Positions 46,454 to 57,286 of a DNA stretch of 64,000 bases are shown here, in pieces. Position numbers and translations under genes: made by a program. Location of the stretch: NCBI GenBank assembly GCA_963969345.1, contig OZ017766.1, positions 2,170,001-2,234,000 on the forward strand. The letters run 5' to 3'. The stretch is from Turbatrix aceti. Taxonomy: Eukaryota; Nematoda; Chromadorea; Rhabditida; Panagrolaimidae. Each line of letters starts with the position of its first letter. Positions within the stretch are counted from its first letter, which is position 1. The notes beneath the pieces are model-generated. The model had not been told where the DNA came from, ran no database searches, and was given only the letters and a program-made list of their open reading frames with translations.

Positions 46454-48263
46454 ATGTTCCGCAAGTACAGGACGCCCCACGGCATCATGCAGGCCAGTTG
46501 CAGCACCTTCACGCCGCCGACGTCCATTTTCCGAGGCGGCATCGCGGACGACGTCCTCCATGAGTGGGTGGCGGGCATGTCCGAGGGCAAAGAGGCCGAG
46601 TGCACCGCCATCCTCCACGCCAAGTCCACGTTGGGTATGTCGCCGTGGAACTGCAACTGCAAGCGGGTCACCTGTATCAAGATCCGGTGAGTTTCAAGCG
46701 GCCCAGGCTTGCCTGACGTATGCTCGCTTCAGACCGCCGTCAGGACAGCCAATGCCGTCATCCGCGCGGCACAGCTGCGCAATTACCTCGCCCCTGCCGC
46801 CGACGCTGCCGAACAGGAAATACCTTGCTCGGCTGAAGCCCAAGCCCACGACACCGACTCCGGCACCTCCCATGCCGATGCCGAACGTCGTGTTGCGTCG
46901 CAACGGCACCGGTGAGGGTCGGCGCCAGAATCGGCACGCAGCCTCTTACTCCATGTATCTGACGGACAGGCCGCGTCTGCCGTCGTACGGCCGGGTCGCG
47001 GATTCGCTTGATCACATCCTGCGCATCTGCTCGCGGCTCCGGCAGCTACTGTCTGCGCCGTCGGACACGAAGGCGTCAGAGGAGTTCCGTGAAGAGATGA
47101 TCACCAAGTCCCAGGCGCTGGTCATGGTCATGCGGCGGTCGGCGTACGAGTTCTACCTGCTGCAGAAGGGCGCCACCGACTGCTGCGGCCTCGTGGACTG
47201 CCTAGACAACCTGGCGCAGGTGAGGGCCCTCGACGACCTCCCCCAGGTGACCCAGGGCTTCCTCGACCTCGTGCGGAAGCTGGTCGAGGAAACCGTCCAC
47301 CTCAACTGCTGGGTCATTATCTCGTACCTCGAGGAGTGCGACGACGCCGACTGCCTGCTTCCGGTGGCACTCGAGCACCTCATCCACCTGCTGCTCTTCG
47401 AGTCCGAGCCTTGTCTCGAGGTCATCCAGTCCAACACGATCCAGCACCTCATAGCACTCTCCGAGCGGCCTTCTACGCCGGACGCCACGCTGCAGCTGCT
47501 GCTGAGGGCGCTGAGCGTGCTGTGCGGGGTGCGGGCAGCGTGCGTGCAGCTTCTTTCGGTAGGTAGACCCGCTTTCACCTCAAAATAAACAGGGGCGTCT
47601 TCAGATCGGCGGTTACACGCTAATCATTGACTTTGTACTGCACGCGAGCCCCGCGGCGGCCATCGAAGCCTCCGGGGTACTGAGCCAGCTGACGCGACCC
47701 AACTACAGCCTGGTCGAGATCGGCAAGCACGCGGACGCCGTCATCGGCCGGCTGCTGCACCTCGCGGAGACGGCATGCCAGTCGGCGGAAAGCATGCTGC
47801 TCTGCGTCTCCGTCCTAGCCAATGTGGCCTACGTTCAGAACAGCAACGAGTCCGAAACCGAGGTGTCGTGTCTGTTCGAGGCGCGGGACGTCGTGCACCG
47901 GCTCCTGGCGGTCCTCACGCACCACCCAGGGGCCAGGGGTGCCCATGTAGACGCGCAGATCATCGACATCATGCTCAACTTCGCCGGCAGCATCACGAGC
48001 GACCTCGCCGTGCCCTTCCTCTGCTCCGTGCTCGAAAACGTCGAGGACGCCAAATACCAGAAACTGCACCCGAAAGCCTCGCTGTGTCTTCGGATGCTGT
48101 GGAACACGGACCGGGCAAAGGACGACGAGGAGCTTTTCCGTGAGTTGTCCCCCCGGCCAGAACTCAGGCATGATATCCCCTTGCAGGCCCCATCAAGGTG
48201 CGGTCCTCGTCCTCCGGCTCGTCCTCTCTCGGCTTCCAGTCGTCTCCGACGAGCGGCGTATGA
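46454..48263 (+). CDS. INSC: Inscuteable homologue (asymmetric division adaptor)
   Basis: Four exons: 46454-46686, 46733-47558, 47605-48139 and 48187-48263 (introns 46-47 nt), giving 556 aa. The N-terminal region contains WVAGMSEGKEAECTAILHAK, matching the WM..L....ECECMCVLQAK region of INSC. After a Pro-rich linker comes an armadillo-like helical domain (from about 170; RRSAYEFYLLQKGATDCCGL, GGYTLIIDFVLHASPAAAIE, SMLLCVSVLANVAYVQN). Inscuteable links the PAR-3/PAR-6/aPKC complex to LGN/Pins and orients spindles. The C-terminus is SSPTSGV, a class I PDZ ligand (S-x-V), as in mammalian INSC, which ends SFV. Confidence 0.85.
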
Positions 48264-48363
48264 CACGACGGGCATCATGCACTTGGCTTTTCACTTCATC
48301 GCATTATAAGCGGTTAATGAACACACTTTGCAACGTGCAAGACGATTAATTACACAGGGCCGC

Positions 48364-49032
48364 TCAATGGCACGCTCGGGGGTCGCCTCCGCCGCGGGCG
48401 ATCTTCTCGATGGCGGCCGTGACCTCCGGGCTGAGGTTGTACTCGGTCTGGAGGCGCTTGAGGAGGTCAAAGTTCTGGTAGCCGGCGAGGAAGGCGTTGA
48501 CCTTGGCGGCCAGCGGCGAAGAGACGACCTCGGCGTCGCTCAGGCGCAGGGAGCGGAGAATGGAGGGCTGGCACCGTAGCCAGTACTTCTGGTGGTAGTC
48601 CTCCGCCTGGTAGAAGGTGCCCAGGGGCTGCACGTACGTCTCGATGCTCGGCGTGGTGTCTTTGACCTCGGCGACGGACTTCTCGGCAAGCGCCTTCTGC
48701 TCGTCGTCGACGTAGAGGATGGCCGACTGGTACTGCTTCTTGCGGTGGAGGGCCGGGTTGTGATGGTTCCAGAAATAGTCCAGTAGGGCCTCGTAGCTCA
48801 CCACGGCGTCATCGTAGACCGCTTCGACGACTTCTGCAACCCAGGCGTGCTAGATACACAGACACTCTCGGTTCCGCTTACCTGTATGGTCCCCGATGGA
48901 CTTGTAATTGGGATCCGGCGTGGTGCCGCCAGCGTAGCCGACGCGGGTCTTCAGGACACCGTCGAGCTTGGCGAAGAGGCTGTCGCCGCCCCAGAAGCAC
49001 TGAACGCCGAAGACCGCCACTCGCTGAGGCAT
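48364..49032 (-). CDS. msrA: Peptide methionine sulfoxide reductase A
   Basis: Exons 49032-48882 and 48833-48364 (48-nt intron), 206 aa. MsrA reduces methionine-S-sulfoxide in proteins with thioredoxin. The catalytic cysteine lies in FGVQCFWGGDSLF (usual form GCFWG.E). RVGYAGGTTPDPNYKS and the HT|EVVEAVYDD segment follow. Downstream are LLDYFWNHHNP and KKQYQSAILY, where many family members have a D.GTQYRS block, so the substrate-pocket Asp appears substituted. Next come FYQAEDYHQKYWLR and a Leu-rich tail without obvious resolving cysteines. There is no targeting peptide, so it is probably cytosolic. A tcttttcag acceptor lies 13 nt before the ATG. It follows DPH5 by 225 bp on the same strand and may share its transcript. 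Confidence 0.92.
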
Positions 49033-49257
49033 TTTGAGCGCCAGACTGAAAAGAGAGCTCTCCCTGTAATGCGCGCTGTTAGGAGGCAGGAAGACGCAAC
49101 GGTACGCGGCCGAGGAGAGCCGCGCCCCTTCAAAGGGAGCGGTATCGATCTTCGTGGCCGCCTGGCAACCAGTTTATTACTCGGATGACGCCGCTTTGCC
49201 AGCCTATGTCGTCAAGCTCAAAAATAAATCAACAATGCGATAACACGACGTCCGGTA

Positions 49258-50233
49258 TCACGACAAAGTCAGTGCGAAGGTCTGCAGGACCTCCTCTTCG
49301 AGGGGATGCATCTTGCCGGGAACGACGAGGCAGTGCAGAGGGGCGCCGAGGTCATGGGCAGCCAGTTGGCTCAAGGACGCAAAGCAAATCTGCAAAAACG
49401 CGTTGCAGCCAGTTTTTTGCGCAAAAAAAGTGACTGACCGCCTGGTCAGCCCAGCCAACACGAGCGAGGCCAACGGCCGGCGTGTCCGGACCGACGCCGC
49501 CGTCGCTCTCGCCTCGCTGCCGACGACGTGCTGCGATGGTCAGGAGCTGGCCAGCGGCCTCTGCAACGGTCTGGTACCTCGGAGGCTCGAATTTCTTGTT
49601 TCCCCTGCAAAAAAACGTGCAGAGCACAAAAACGAATAAAAACCCACTTCATGAGATTTTCGACGGTCTGTTCCTTGACTTTGATGTCCAGCAAGCAGAG
49701 GGTGTGTAGTCCGCGCTCCAGGTTGCCAGCGAGCTTGTCAAAGTAGCTCTCGGGCTCCCAGTTGTCCGTCCACATGACGACGGACACGGTCTCGCCAAAC
49801 GAGTATAGCTGAAGTCCGCAGCAGCCGACGGCATTCATAATGGACGCATTGTGCACGACATTGACCCGAATGCCACGTTGCTTCGCGCGCAGCATGAGAT
49901 CTGCGTGAGTGGTGGCGCCGAACGGGTCGCCGACCACGAGGACGCCGACGTCGCTGTCCTCGGCTTCGTCCAGCACCTGGTCTGCAAATGCCCCAAATTA
50001 GGCCCCCAGACAAAAGGCACAAACAGACCGGCAAGCTGCTCGACCATTTCGCGGTCGGCCTCAATGACCTGCTTGCCGACGGCTTCGTTCAGCTTGGAGT
50101 GGTCGAGGCCGTACGACAGGATGGACGTGTACATCTCGAGGTAGACCTTGGAGCATGTACGCGCCGTTTCCAGGCCGCGGAGCGTCATGTCTTTGACGTC
50201 GCCCAGACCCAAGCCTATCAGATGCAGCACCAT
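49258..50233 (-). CDS. DPH5: Diphthine methyl ester synthase
   Basis: Four exons: 50233-50029, 49981-49648, 49604-49439 and 49389-49258 (introns 43-49 nt), 278 aa, the usual length. DPH5 is the SAM-dependent methyltransferase that methylates the modified histidine of elongation factor 2 on the way to diphthamide. Diagnostic stretches are LHLIGLGLGDVKDMT (SAM site), SKVYLEMYTSILS, VLVVGDPFGATTHADLMLRA, VHNASIMNAVGCCGLQLYSF, TLCLLDIKVKEQTVENLMK and GLARVGWADQA. It faces the YJU2B gene head-to-head across 150 bp, suggesting a shared promoter. Confidence 0.95.
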
Positions 50234-50383
50234 GACGAAAAAGCAGTTCACGACGCAAACGTTATAAAAAAGTTGGGGTAAAAATCTTGTTTTGGCAAAA
50301 AGCGGCCAACAAACTTGAAATTGCGCAAAATTTTTCTATCCGCAAAAGTTCCGTTGTTTACGATTTATTCGTGATTTGTAATC

Positions 50384-51599
50384 ATGGGAGAACGCAAAGG
50401 CCAGAACAAGTATTATCCGCCGGATTTCGACTACAAGAAGCACAAGACGCTCAATGGCTACCACGGCGTCCACGCGCTGCGCGAGCGCGGCACCAAGGCG
50501 CACCTCGGCGTCATTATCATCCGGTAAGTGTTTCTGTCAGGTTTAAAAGCTCCAATCCAAGCTATTGTTCGTTTGTAGATTCGAAATGCCATTCAACATC
50601 TGGTGTCTGGGTTGTGGCAACCACATTGGCATGGGGGTGCGCTACAACGCGGAGAAGCGCAAGGTCGGCATGTACTACACGACGCCGCTCTACGAGTTCA
50701 AAATGAAGTGTGCACTCTGTCCGCAGAAGTTCACTATACGAACGGATCCCAAGAACTTTGACTACGAGCTCGTCGATGGCTGCAGACGGCAGGAGCGCCG
50801 CTTCGACTCCGGCGAGCTGGACAACGTCGGTCCCGTGGATCGGGGACTCGCGCAGAAGCTCGACGCCGACCCCATGCTGAAGGTGGAGCACCAGACCACG
50901 GACAAGCAGAAGGCCACTTCCGCCGAGGACGCAATCAAGAAGTTGGAACGCATCCAAAACCGACTCCGGGACGACTTTTCGGCGAACGCAGGTCTCAGGA
51001 ACACGTTCCGCACCGAGAAGAAGCATCTCACCGGCATCAAGATTTCCGAAGACGAGATGAAATCCCGGCTTTCCATCGATGTCCCACTGCTGCCTGAGAA
51101 CGACGACGACAAGCGCATGGCGAGGCAACTCATGATGTACAAAGGGCTCGGAAGTAAGTTTCTGCTTTATTTCAATAAAAAAACACTTGAAAACATTTCA
51201 GAAAACCCCATGGCGTCAGAACCGGCAAAAAACTCGGCGGATGAAGTCAAAGTGCGTCTGGAGCGGAAATTGTTCAAACGAGGCTCCTCTATTTTTGGCG
51301 GCAACGCTGGATCGCCTTCTTTCGTTTCAAAAGCCGCAAAAATCGGGACTTGCCTGGTGAAACATAAAAGAGCGTCGGAAGAAGCGACGTCGTCTGAAGT
51401 AAAGAACGAACCCGACTGCGCCGAAGCCACGGAACCCAAGGATAACTGTCTCGACGCGAAAAGCAAGACATATCTCGATTTGCCCGCTACAGAACCAGTC
51501 AAATCCGATGTCGAAGACTTCCCACGACCGCACGAACCCGGATCGTGCTCCTTAGTGGCCTACGATGGCTCCGATGGCTCTTCACCGGGTAGCGATTGA
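50384..51599 (+). CDS. CCDC130: YJU2B/CCDC130 splicing-factor family protein
   Basis: Three exons: 50384-50523, 50579-51153 and 51202-51599 (introns 55 and 48 nt), 370 aa. The CWC16/YJU2 domain is clear: MGERKGQNKYYPPDFDYKKH, then IIIRFEMPFNIWCLGCGNHI, GMGVRYNAEKRKVGMYYTTP and FKMKCALCPQKFTIRTDP. The paired CxxC motifs form its zinc-binding site. The C-terminal half is charged and helical and ends CSLVAYDGSDGSSPGSD, like the SLVADYSDSESE tail of CCDC130 proteins. YJU2-type proteins act at the catalytic step of splicing. Intron 2 is 48 nt and in frame, so retention would add 16 residues. Confidence 0.93.
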
Positions 51600-51762
51600 C
51601 GTACTGTAATTTATACACATTTGGGCAACAATTTTCATAAACGGGTTCTTTGGCATGTGTTTTTTTGTTCAGCTTCCGGTCAACTTTTTTTATTTGTCTC
51701 AAAAACATGAAAATTTAAATTCCTTGACGCGCGCGAGGTTTATTTATGCGAACAAGGCTGAA

Positions 51763-52830
51763 TCAGGGGACTGGCGTGATGGTGACGCTGTGGACGTCGA
51801 CGTTGCCATCGATCTCGAGGGTCCTCACGTCGTTGGGCGAGCCGCGGTGACCGAAGGAGGCGAAGCGCTTGCCGTTGGCGAAGATCTGGTAGCTGAACTC
51901 CTCGTTGATGATGGTGAGGTCGAAGCTGAAAAGATTAACGGTGAATCGCGACGGCACCGGGCAACCTACATCTCGTCCTTCTCGAAGGGGAAGACGCCCT
52001 CGCGCTCTTCCTTGCCCCAGGTGCTGTTGCTCATGGCGTTGCGCACGATGGCGCCCTCGTTGTAGCGGATGCTGACCTGGAGGGCGTACTCGCCGTTGTT
52101 CCGGTAGAGGTTGATGTTGACGCGCTTGCCGGTGGGCAGGGCGCTGATGTCAAGCCGGTTTCCGGGCTTGAGGTTGGCGACGGCGGTGTAGGGGTTGGGG
52201 AAGACGGTGCCGCCGTAGTGGAAGAGGCGGAAGAAGGCGAGATCACCCGAGATGCCGACGTGGTCGACGCCGTCGAGGGCGAGGCGCTGCTCGAAGGAGC
52301 CGACCTCCTTGCGGTTCGCGTAGATGACGTACTTGCCGGCGAGGAGGCGGACGCGGATGTCGAAGGGCTGGCCGCCCTTGTACGGCGAGCTGATGCGCTG
52401 CTCGTCTCCGGACCAATTGCCGTTCTCGTAGATGTTGTACACGATCTTGCCGTTGAATATGCCCTCGTCGAAGCGGATGGAGAGGTGGAGCGGGAGGTCG
52501 GGGTCGGGGCCGGAGCCCTTGATGAAGTTGAAGTCGATGCGCTTGGGGTCCTGCGAGATGGTGCCGAGCGCGTGGATCGTCTGGCCCTCCTTGAAGGGCT
52601 CCTGGATCTTGCTCTTGAACGGCAGTGTGTAGCTCTTCTCGTTGACGAACTGGCGGTAGCGCTCCTCCTTGGTCTGGTCGGCGGGCGGTGGCGACGTGGG
52701 CGAATCCACGAGGGCCTGCTGGGTGGGGTTGCCCCATACGAAGCAGCCCAGGGCCAGAAGAATAACGGCTTCTGAAAAGCGTGTTTCTCGGTTCGGAACG
52801 GAGAGAGGGGGAGAACTCACCCTTCAACAT
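51763..52830 (-). CDS. Tandem-repeat galectin with a signal peptide
   Basis: Exons 52830-52821, 52771-51970 and 51925-51763 (introns 49 and 44 nt), 324 aa. The 10-nt first exon joins to MLKEAVILLALGCFVWGNP, a convincing signal peptide. Two galectin carbohydrate-recognition domains follow. CRD1 (about 60-190) has LHLSIRFDEG, then VYNIYENGNWSGDEQR, preserving His, Arg, Asn, Trp, Glu and Arg of the sugar site. CRD2 (about 200-324) has LQVSIRYNEG, VRNAMSNSTWGKEER, with the His replaced by Gln. It ends FGHRGSPNDVRTLEIDGNVD with VHSVTITPVP. Galectins normally lack signal peptides and leave cells by an unconventional route, so classical secretion here is notable. Glycan binding by CRD1 is likely, and by CRD2 uncertain. 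Confidence 0.9.
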
Positions 52831-53303
52831 GCCTGCAGCAAAACAAAAACCTTGGAATGGCCGCTTTGTTGTTCAGCAAGCAGCGTCCGTGAACAACAAA
52901 CAACGCGGCCATCAATCAGGAACACATGCCCTGCACTATACCACGCCCCGGTAGAAGACCACAGAGCGACGCCGGGCACAAACAATCGCCCATTTATCAG
53001 TTGGCCGGTCGGAGAGCGATTGGATTGCGTTGGCAGCAGCTGACGAAGCCAAAAATGATGGCATCAACAAAACAAAAATAAGCCACACGAAACCCGCTTG
53101 GTTGCAAGTTGTTGTTGGCCGACAGGGATCAAAGTTGTGCAAGTTAATGGTCCTGGCCAGAATAGTTGGCCCACTCGTCGGATGCCCGCCAAACATTTAT
53201 GAGTCAACCAGCAATGATGCAATAGCCCATCACCCGACTCTCACCGAACATCAAAACAGAGTTTTTTTATTTTCGCAAAATCCGGCCGGCCGGTGCCGGG
53301 AAG
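52831..53303. other. Intergenic upstream of galectin
   Basis: 473 bp between two minus-strand genes. It presumably carries the galectin promoter or a trans-splice site (tgctgcag lies 2 nt before the galectin ATG). Nothing else is recognised. Confidence 0.4.
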
Positions 53304-54902
53304 TCAGGAATTCCGCAGCCGCTGTTCGCGCTGCTCGATGGACCTCTTCATCCTCTTGAGCAGCTCCCGGTAGTGATTCTTCGTCTGAAAGTTGCTGCTC
53401 CGATTGAGTCAACGAAAAACGAAACCACCCACGGCAATTATTTCCTCATCGCGCCGCTCGACTTCGTTCTGGAGTTCTTCGATTTTGGCAAGGTATCGGT
53501 CGACGGTGGATCGCTCGCTGAAAACACGCATGAGAGTGATTACGGGCTAAAAGGGCCGAGCAGAGCACTCACGCGTCGGGCGGCGGCCGGTTCATCTGAA
53601 CGACGGCCTCTTTCAGACGGGTGTCGCTGACGTGCCGCTCCTGGTCGAAGGCGGCTTGCATGTGAGCCATCTTCTCCTGGAGCAGCTTGACCTCCTTCCT
53701 CGCCGCCTCTGCAAACGCCCTCGCCTCCTGCAAGTCGCGGGTCCTGGCCGACAGCTGCTGCTGAAGGTCGGCCAGCGACGAGTGCTGCTCGCTGACCGTC
53801 TTCTGCAGTCGCTTGGCGCTCTCCTGCAGCCTGATGGTCGCGTCGTCCATGGCGATCTGCTTCGAGACGAGCTCCGCCTTCAGCTTCGTTTCCTGCGCGA
53901 ATGTATCCCGCTGGAGTGCCAGCAGGTCGCTGCGAGCCTGGTCTTCCCGCTGGAGCACCATGTCGACGTTCTTTTGCAGCGCGTCCCGCTCCATGCGCAG
54001 GCTAAAAAAAAGCGTCATCGCATTCGCCGGCCGACGCCATCTGGCTTACCGTCTGACGACGAAATCGCCATCGAGCGCCTTCGCATTCGCTTCGTAGAGC
54101 TGGTCCTGCACATCGCGGACGGCGCTTTCGTGCTCGGCAACGAGAGCGGTCTTGGCTTCGTCGGCGCGGTGCAGCTCGTCCTTGAGTCTGCTGACTTCGG
54201 CGCGCTCCGTCGACAGGTCAACCAGCAGCTCCTGAATTCGGTCGTCGGACCTAAAATAGCCGTTGTCAGTCAATTGCTTCAATGAGGGGGTCCCTGGCTA
54301 CCTGGAGGAGTCCCTAAGCCGCCGGGACAGATTGGCAATCTCTGTTTCCAACTCGTCTCGCAGGGCGCGGAGGTCGGCGGCGGCCTGATGCTCCCGCGCA
54401 GCAGCCTGCTTGTCCGCGTCCGCCAGACGGACCGTCAGAAGCCGGTTCTGCTCGAGCAGCCGGGCTGAAGACTCGTCGAGACCCGCGAGCTCCGCGATCA
54501 GCCGCTCGATGTGGCCTTCGTAGATCTCGCGGACGTCTCCCAGCGTTTGCAGCTGAAAATACTCACTCAGGCTTTCTATGGCACGCGGCAGTTACCTTGA
54601 ACTCCTCAAACAACGCCTCCCGTCTGTGCTGCTCGTCGGCGACCTGGCCGGCCGCGGCGGATAGCGCCTCTTTGGCCTCCAGAAAGTTGGTCACCAGTTG
54701 TTCCCGCGTCTCAGCCGCCGCTTGGCACACCTAAAAACAAAAGCAGGAGTTCTCGCAGACCCGACTGGACTCCCACCTCGTCGCAGGACTCCCGGAGACG
54801 ATTGTTCTCGCTTTGGACTTCCAGGAAGCGTTCCTTCAATACGCGGTAGTTTTCACGGGCTTCATCCAGCAACTTCGCTTCCCGGGTCGTCGTTTTCACC
54901 AT
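53304..54902 (-). CDS. Long coiled-coil protein, family unknown
   Basis: Seven exons: 54902-54777, 54730-54596, 54552-54302, 54250-54050, 54001-53573, 53517-53433 and 53384-53304 (introns 43-55 nt), giving 435 aa. Practically the whole chain is predicted helix with heptads. It starts MVKTTTREAKLLDEARENYR and continues LKERFLEVQSENNRLRESCD. Later stretches include IQELLVDLSTERAEVSRLKD, RLRMERDALQKNVDMVLQRE and KEVKLLQEKMAHMQAAF. The one break is a MNRPPPDASERS linker near residue 380, before a final helix ending REQRLRNS. Such proteins are common at centrosomes, cilia and membranes, but nothing here identifies which. It lies 282 bp after NASP on the same strand. Confidence 0.8.
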
Positions 54903-55184
54903 TTCTGTCGGTGGCAGTGCTTCTCCGAACTCAGAACAGCATGAAACAGGCGACTTTGCCTCTCCAGCCCCGCGTTGCCACGGCAACGGTCGCGCGCGCT
55001 TTTCTCATTTGCACAAAGAAAACAATTCAGCAACGCGTTCATTCAGACAACGTACAAAATGATAGGAAGTTGAAAGAGATCGTATAAAGTAACGGAACGA
55101 ATACAAATATAAACAAGAAAAAACAGAAAACTCGCGTTGCTCGTGCAAACAGGTATTTAGGCGCGGCCTTCAACGAACAGACAT

Positions 55185-56811
55185 TCAGGCGCCGCCTTCA
55201 ACGGGTGTCGGTTCTCCACCGTTTTCAGTGACAGCCGTAGCAGGGGCGTCGCCAGCAGCATCGGTCTCCTCGGCCACCTTCGGCTTCTTGACTTCTTCGC
55301 CGTCAGCTTCCTCGGTAGTCGTCTCCTCGGCAGGACGCTTGCGACGGACGGAGGCGCTGATGTCATTGGCAGGCTCCACGTTTTCGTCGTCGCTCTTGGT
55401 CTTCTCCTTTTCCTTCTCGGCAACGGCTTCGCGCTCCTTTTCGGCCTCACGAGCCACTTTCTCCTTGGCAGAGGTCTGGGCGTCATCGAGCAGCAGATTG
55501 ATGTCCTTGATGAAGCCTCCGATAACCTCGATCTCCTTCTTGGTGTCAGCGAGAGCAGCATCAACGAGACCGTCCAGGGAGGCCTCGAGTTCGGCAACGC
55601 GACCGGAGAGAGAAGTCTTCGCTTCGGAATAGTGCTCAGCAGCCTTCGCATAGTCGTCGTTGAGCTTGAAAGCCTCGGCCAACTCGATGAGCAGGGAAGA
55701 GATCTGGCGATCCGTGGGCGAGAAATGCTTCAGGAGAAGCTGGCGGGAAGCTTCGAGTTCGACGACGGCGTTATCGAGCTGCTGATCGAGGATCGAAAGA
55801 CGACCAAGAACACCGCGAACCTTGGCGTGCTTGATATCCCAATCCTTGGTCGGTTCCTGCCTGCAACAACCAATCACGTAAAAAACACCGCAAGAATAAA
55901 AACCCACTTTTCGCAGATCTTGCGAGCTACTTCGAGCACTTCCCATGCAATGGCGCTGTCGTCCAGCTCGTCTTCGTCCGCCTCAGCGTCTTCGCCCTCC
56001 TCTTCGGCATCGACCGCTTCCTCCATCTCAGCGTCTTCGGGTTGAGCTGGAGTGCCATCGGCCTTGTCCGCAGATCCGTCGGTTCCCGCATCTTCCTTGG
56101 CCTCAGTAGCGTCAGCAGGTTGGGCGTCGGCCGGCTTAGGTTCAGCTTCGGCAAGAGCAGCATCTGCGGCTTTTTCAGTGTTAATTTCTCCCTCCTCGAC
56201 TTCGTCTTCACCCTGGGCGGCTTTTTCGGCAAGGGTCTCCAATTCAGCTGCGTTTTCTTCGATAGCCTTCTCGACGGCCTCGTGGACTTCCTGGCGTTCT
56301 TCCTCTAAACCTATACATTTGAACCGTAAAAAAGCATAAAACTACAACGCACCAGAAACATCGTCAGCATTGCCTACACGGCTGTCGTTCAGCTCAGCGT
56401 TGGGCTTGACAGCCTCAACGCGGTCCTCGGCCATCTTGGCAACGTAGTCCTTGAGATCACCGAATTCAGCGACCGCATTCTCCGAGTTGAGAAGGCTCAG
56501 TTCGTAAAGAGCAGAGCCGTACCAGTAGTGAGGGTCGTAGGATTCTGGGGCAAAATCGCCGAAGAGAGTCACCCTATCAACGAGGGTCAAAACAAAAAAA
56601 CCGGAAATAAAAGAACTCACGCAATGGTGGTGGCGGTCGAAAAGATTTCGGCGGCTTTTTCAAAATTCTTCACGATGTACTCTCGCTCGCCATCGGACAT
56701 CAGGCTCTTGAAATTGGCAAGAGATTCCTCACGATCGGCTACCTGAGGACGCTCAGCCTCGTCGACGTTCTTCTCGGCATTGTTAGTATCCTGGGTAGTA
56801 TCGACGACCAT
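55185..56811 (-). CDS. NASP: NASP-type histone chaperone (SHNi-TPR)
   Basis: Four exons: 56811-56621, 56573-56353, 56310-55908 and 55860-55185 (introns 42-47 nt), giving 496 aa. TPR-like repeats are visible: REYIVKNFEKAAEIFSTATT, then SYDPHYWYGSALYELSLLNS, AIAWEVLEVARKICEK|Q and SLLIELAEAFKLNDDYAKAA. An acidic insertion of about 110 residues (GEDEVEEGEINTEKAADAAL ... EDAEADEDELDD) interrupts the TPRs, the hallmark of NASP/Hif1/Sim3. A long helix (KEKVAREAEKEREAVAEKEK) and a basic signal-like RRKRPAEE follow. NASP holds soluble H3-H4 before deposition and acts in the nucleus. Confidence 0.9.
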
Positions 56812-57286
56812 CTTTGAAAATCAGTGGGATGAGTTGGCGCTGATCTGAAAAATGATGCATCAAAAGCAGAAACACAATACGCGATACAGAGCGCGACATC
56901 CAAGACAAAATAAAAAGAACAGACAATCGCAAAGAAGGACAAAAAGTGGACGGAGCCGCTGAAGAAGGAACTCGCCGCCGAAAACCCGCCAATGACGATT
57001 TCCCGCGTTTTTCGCTGATTTCCCGCTCTTTTCACGCGAAAATATTTTCGCTCTGAAACTTCGATGCGCACGTGATGCAATTCAAACAGATTTGAGCGGC
57101 ATCCATGCAACAGCTTCGATTACGATACTTTTAGCGGGACCTATTTTTGTTGGTATCGGTAACAGATCTGTTCTAAATCCCCAGTTTTTGAGAATGATAA
57201 TTGTTTGTATGCAAATTTTATTTTGCAATTCGTGTCTCATCTCGGCAAAGCACTTTTTTGTGCTTCAAGCGACTTGAGACGTCAAG
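56812..57286. promoter_or_regulatory. Divergent promoter region, NASP and membrane-protein gene
   Basis: 475 bp between start codons on opposite strands. It contains several TTTCCCGC/TTTCGCG-like stretches (gatttcccgcgtttttcgc and gatttcccgctcttttcacg, about 56997-57040). These match the TTTCCCGC core bound by E2F, which would suit an S-phase histone chaperone. This is an inference from the motif alone. Confidence 0.45.
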
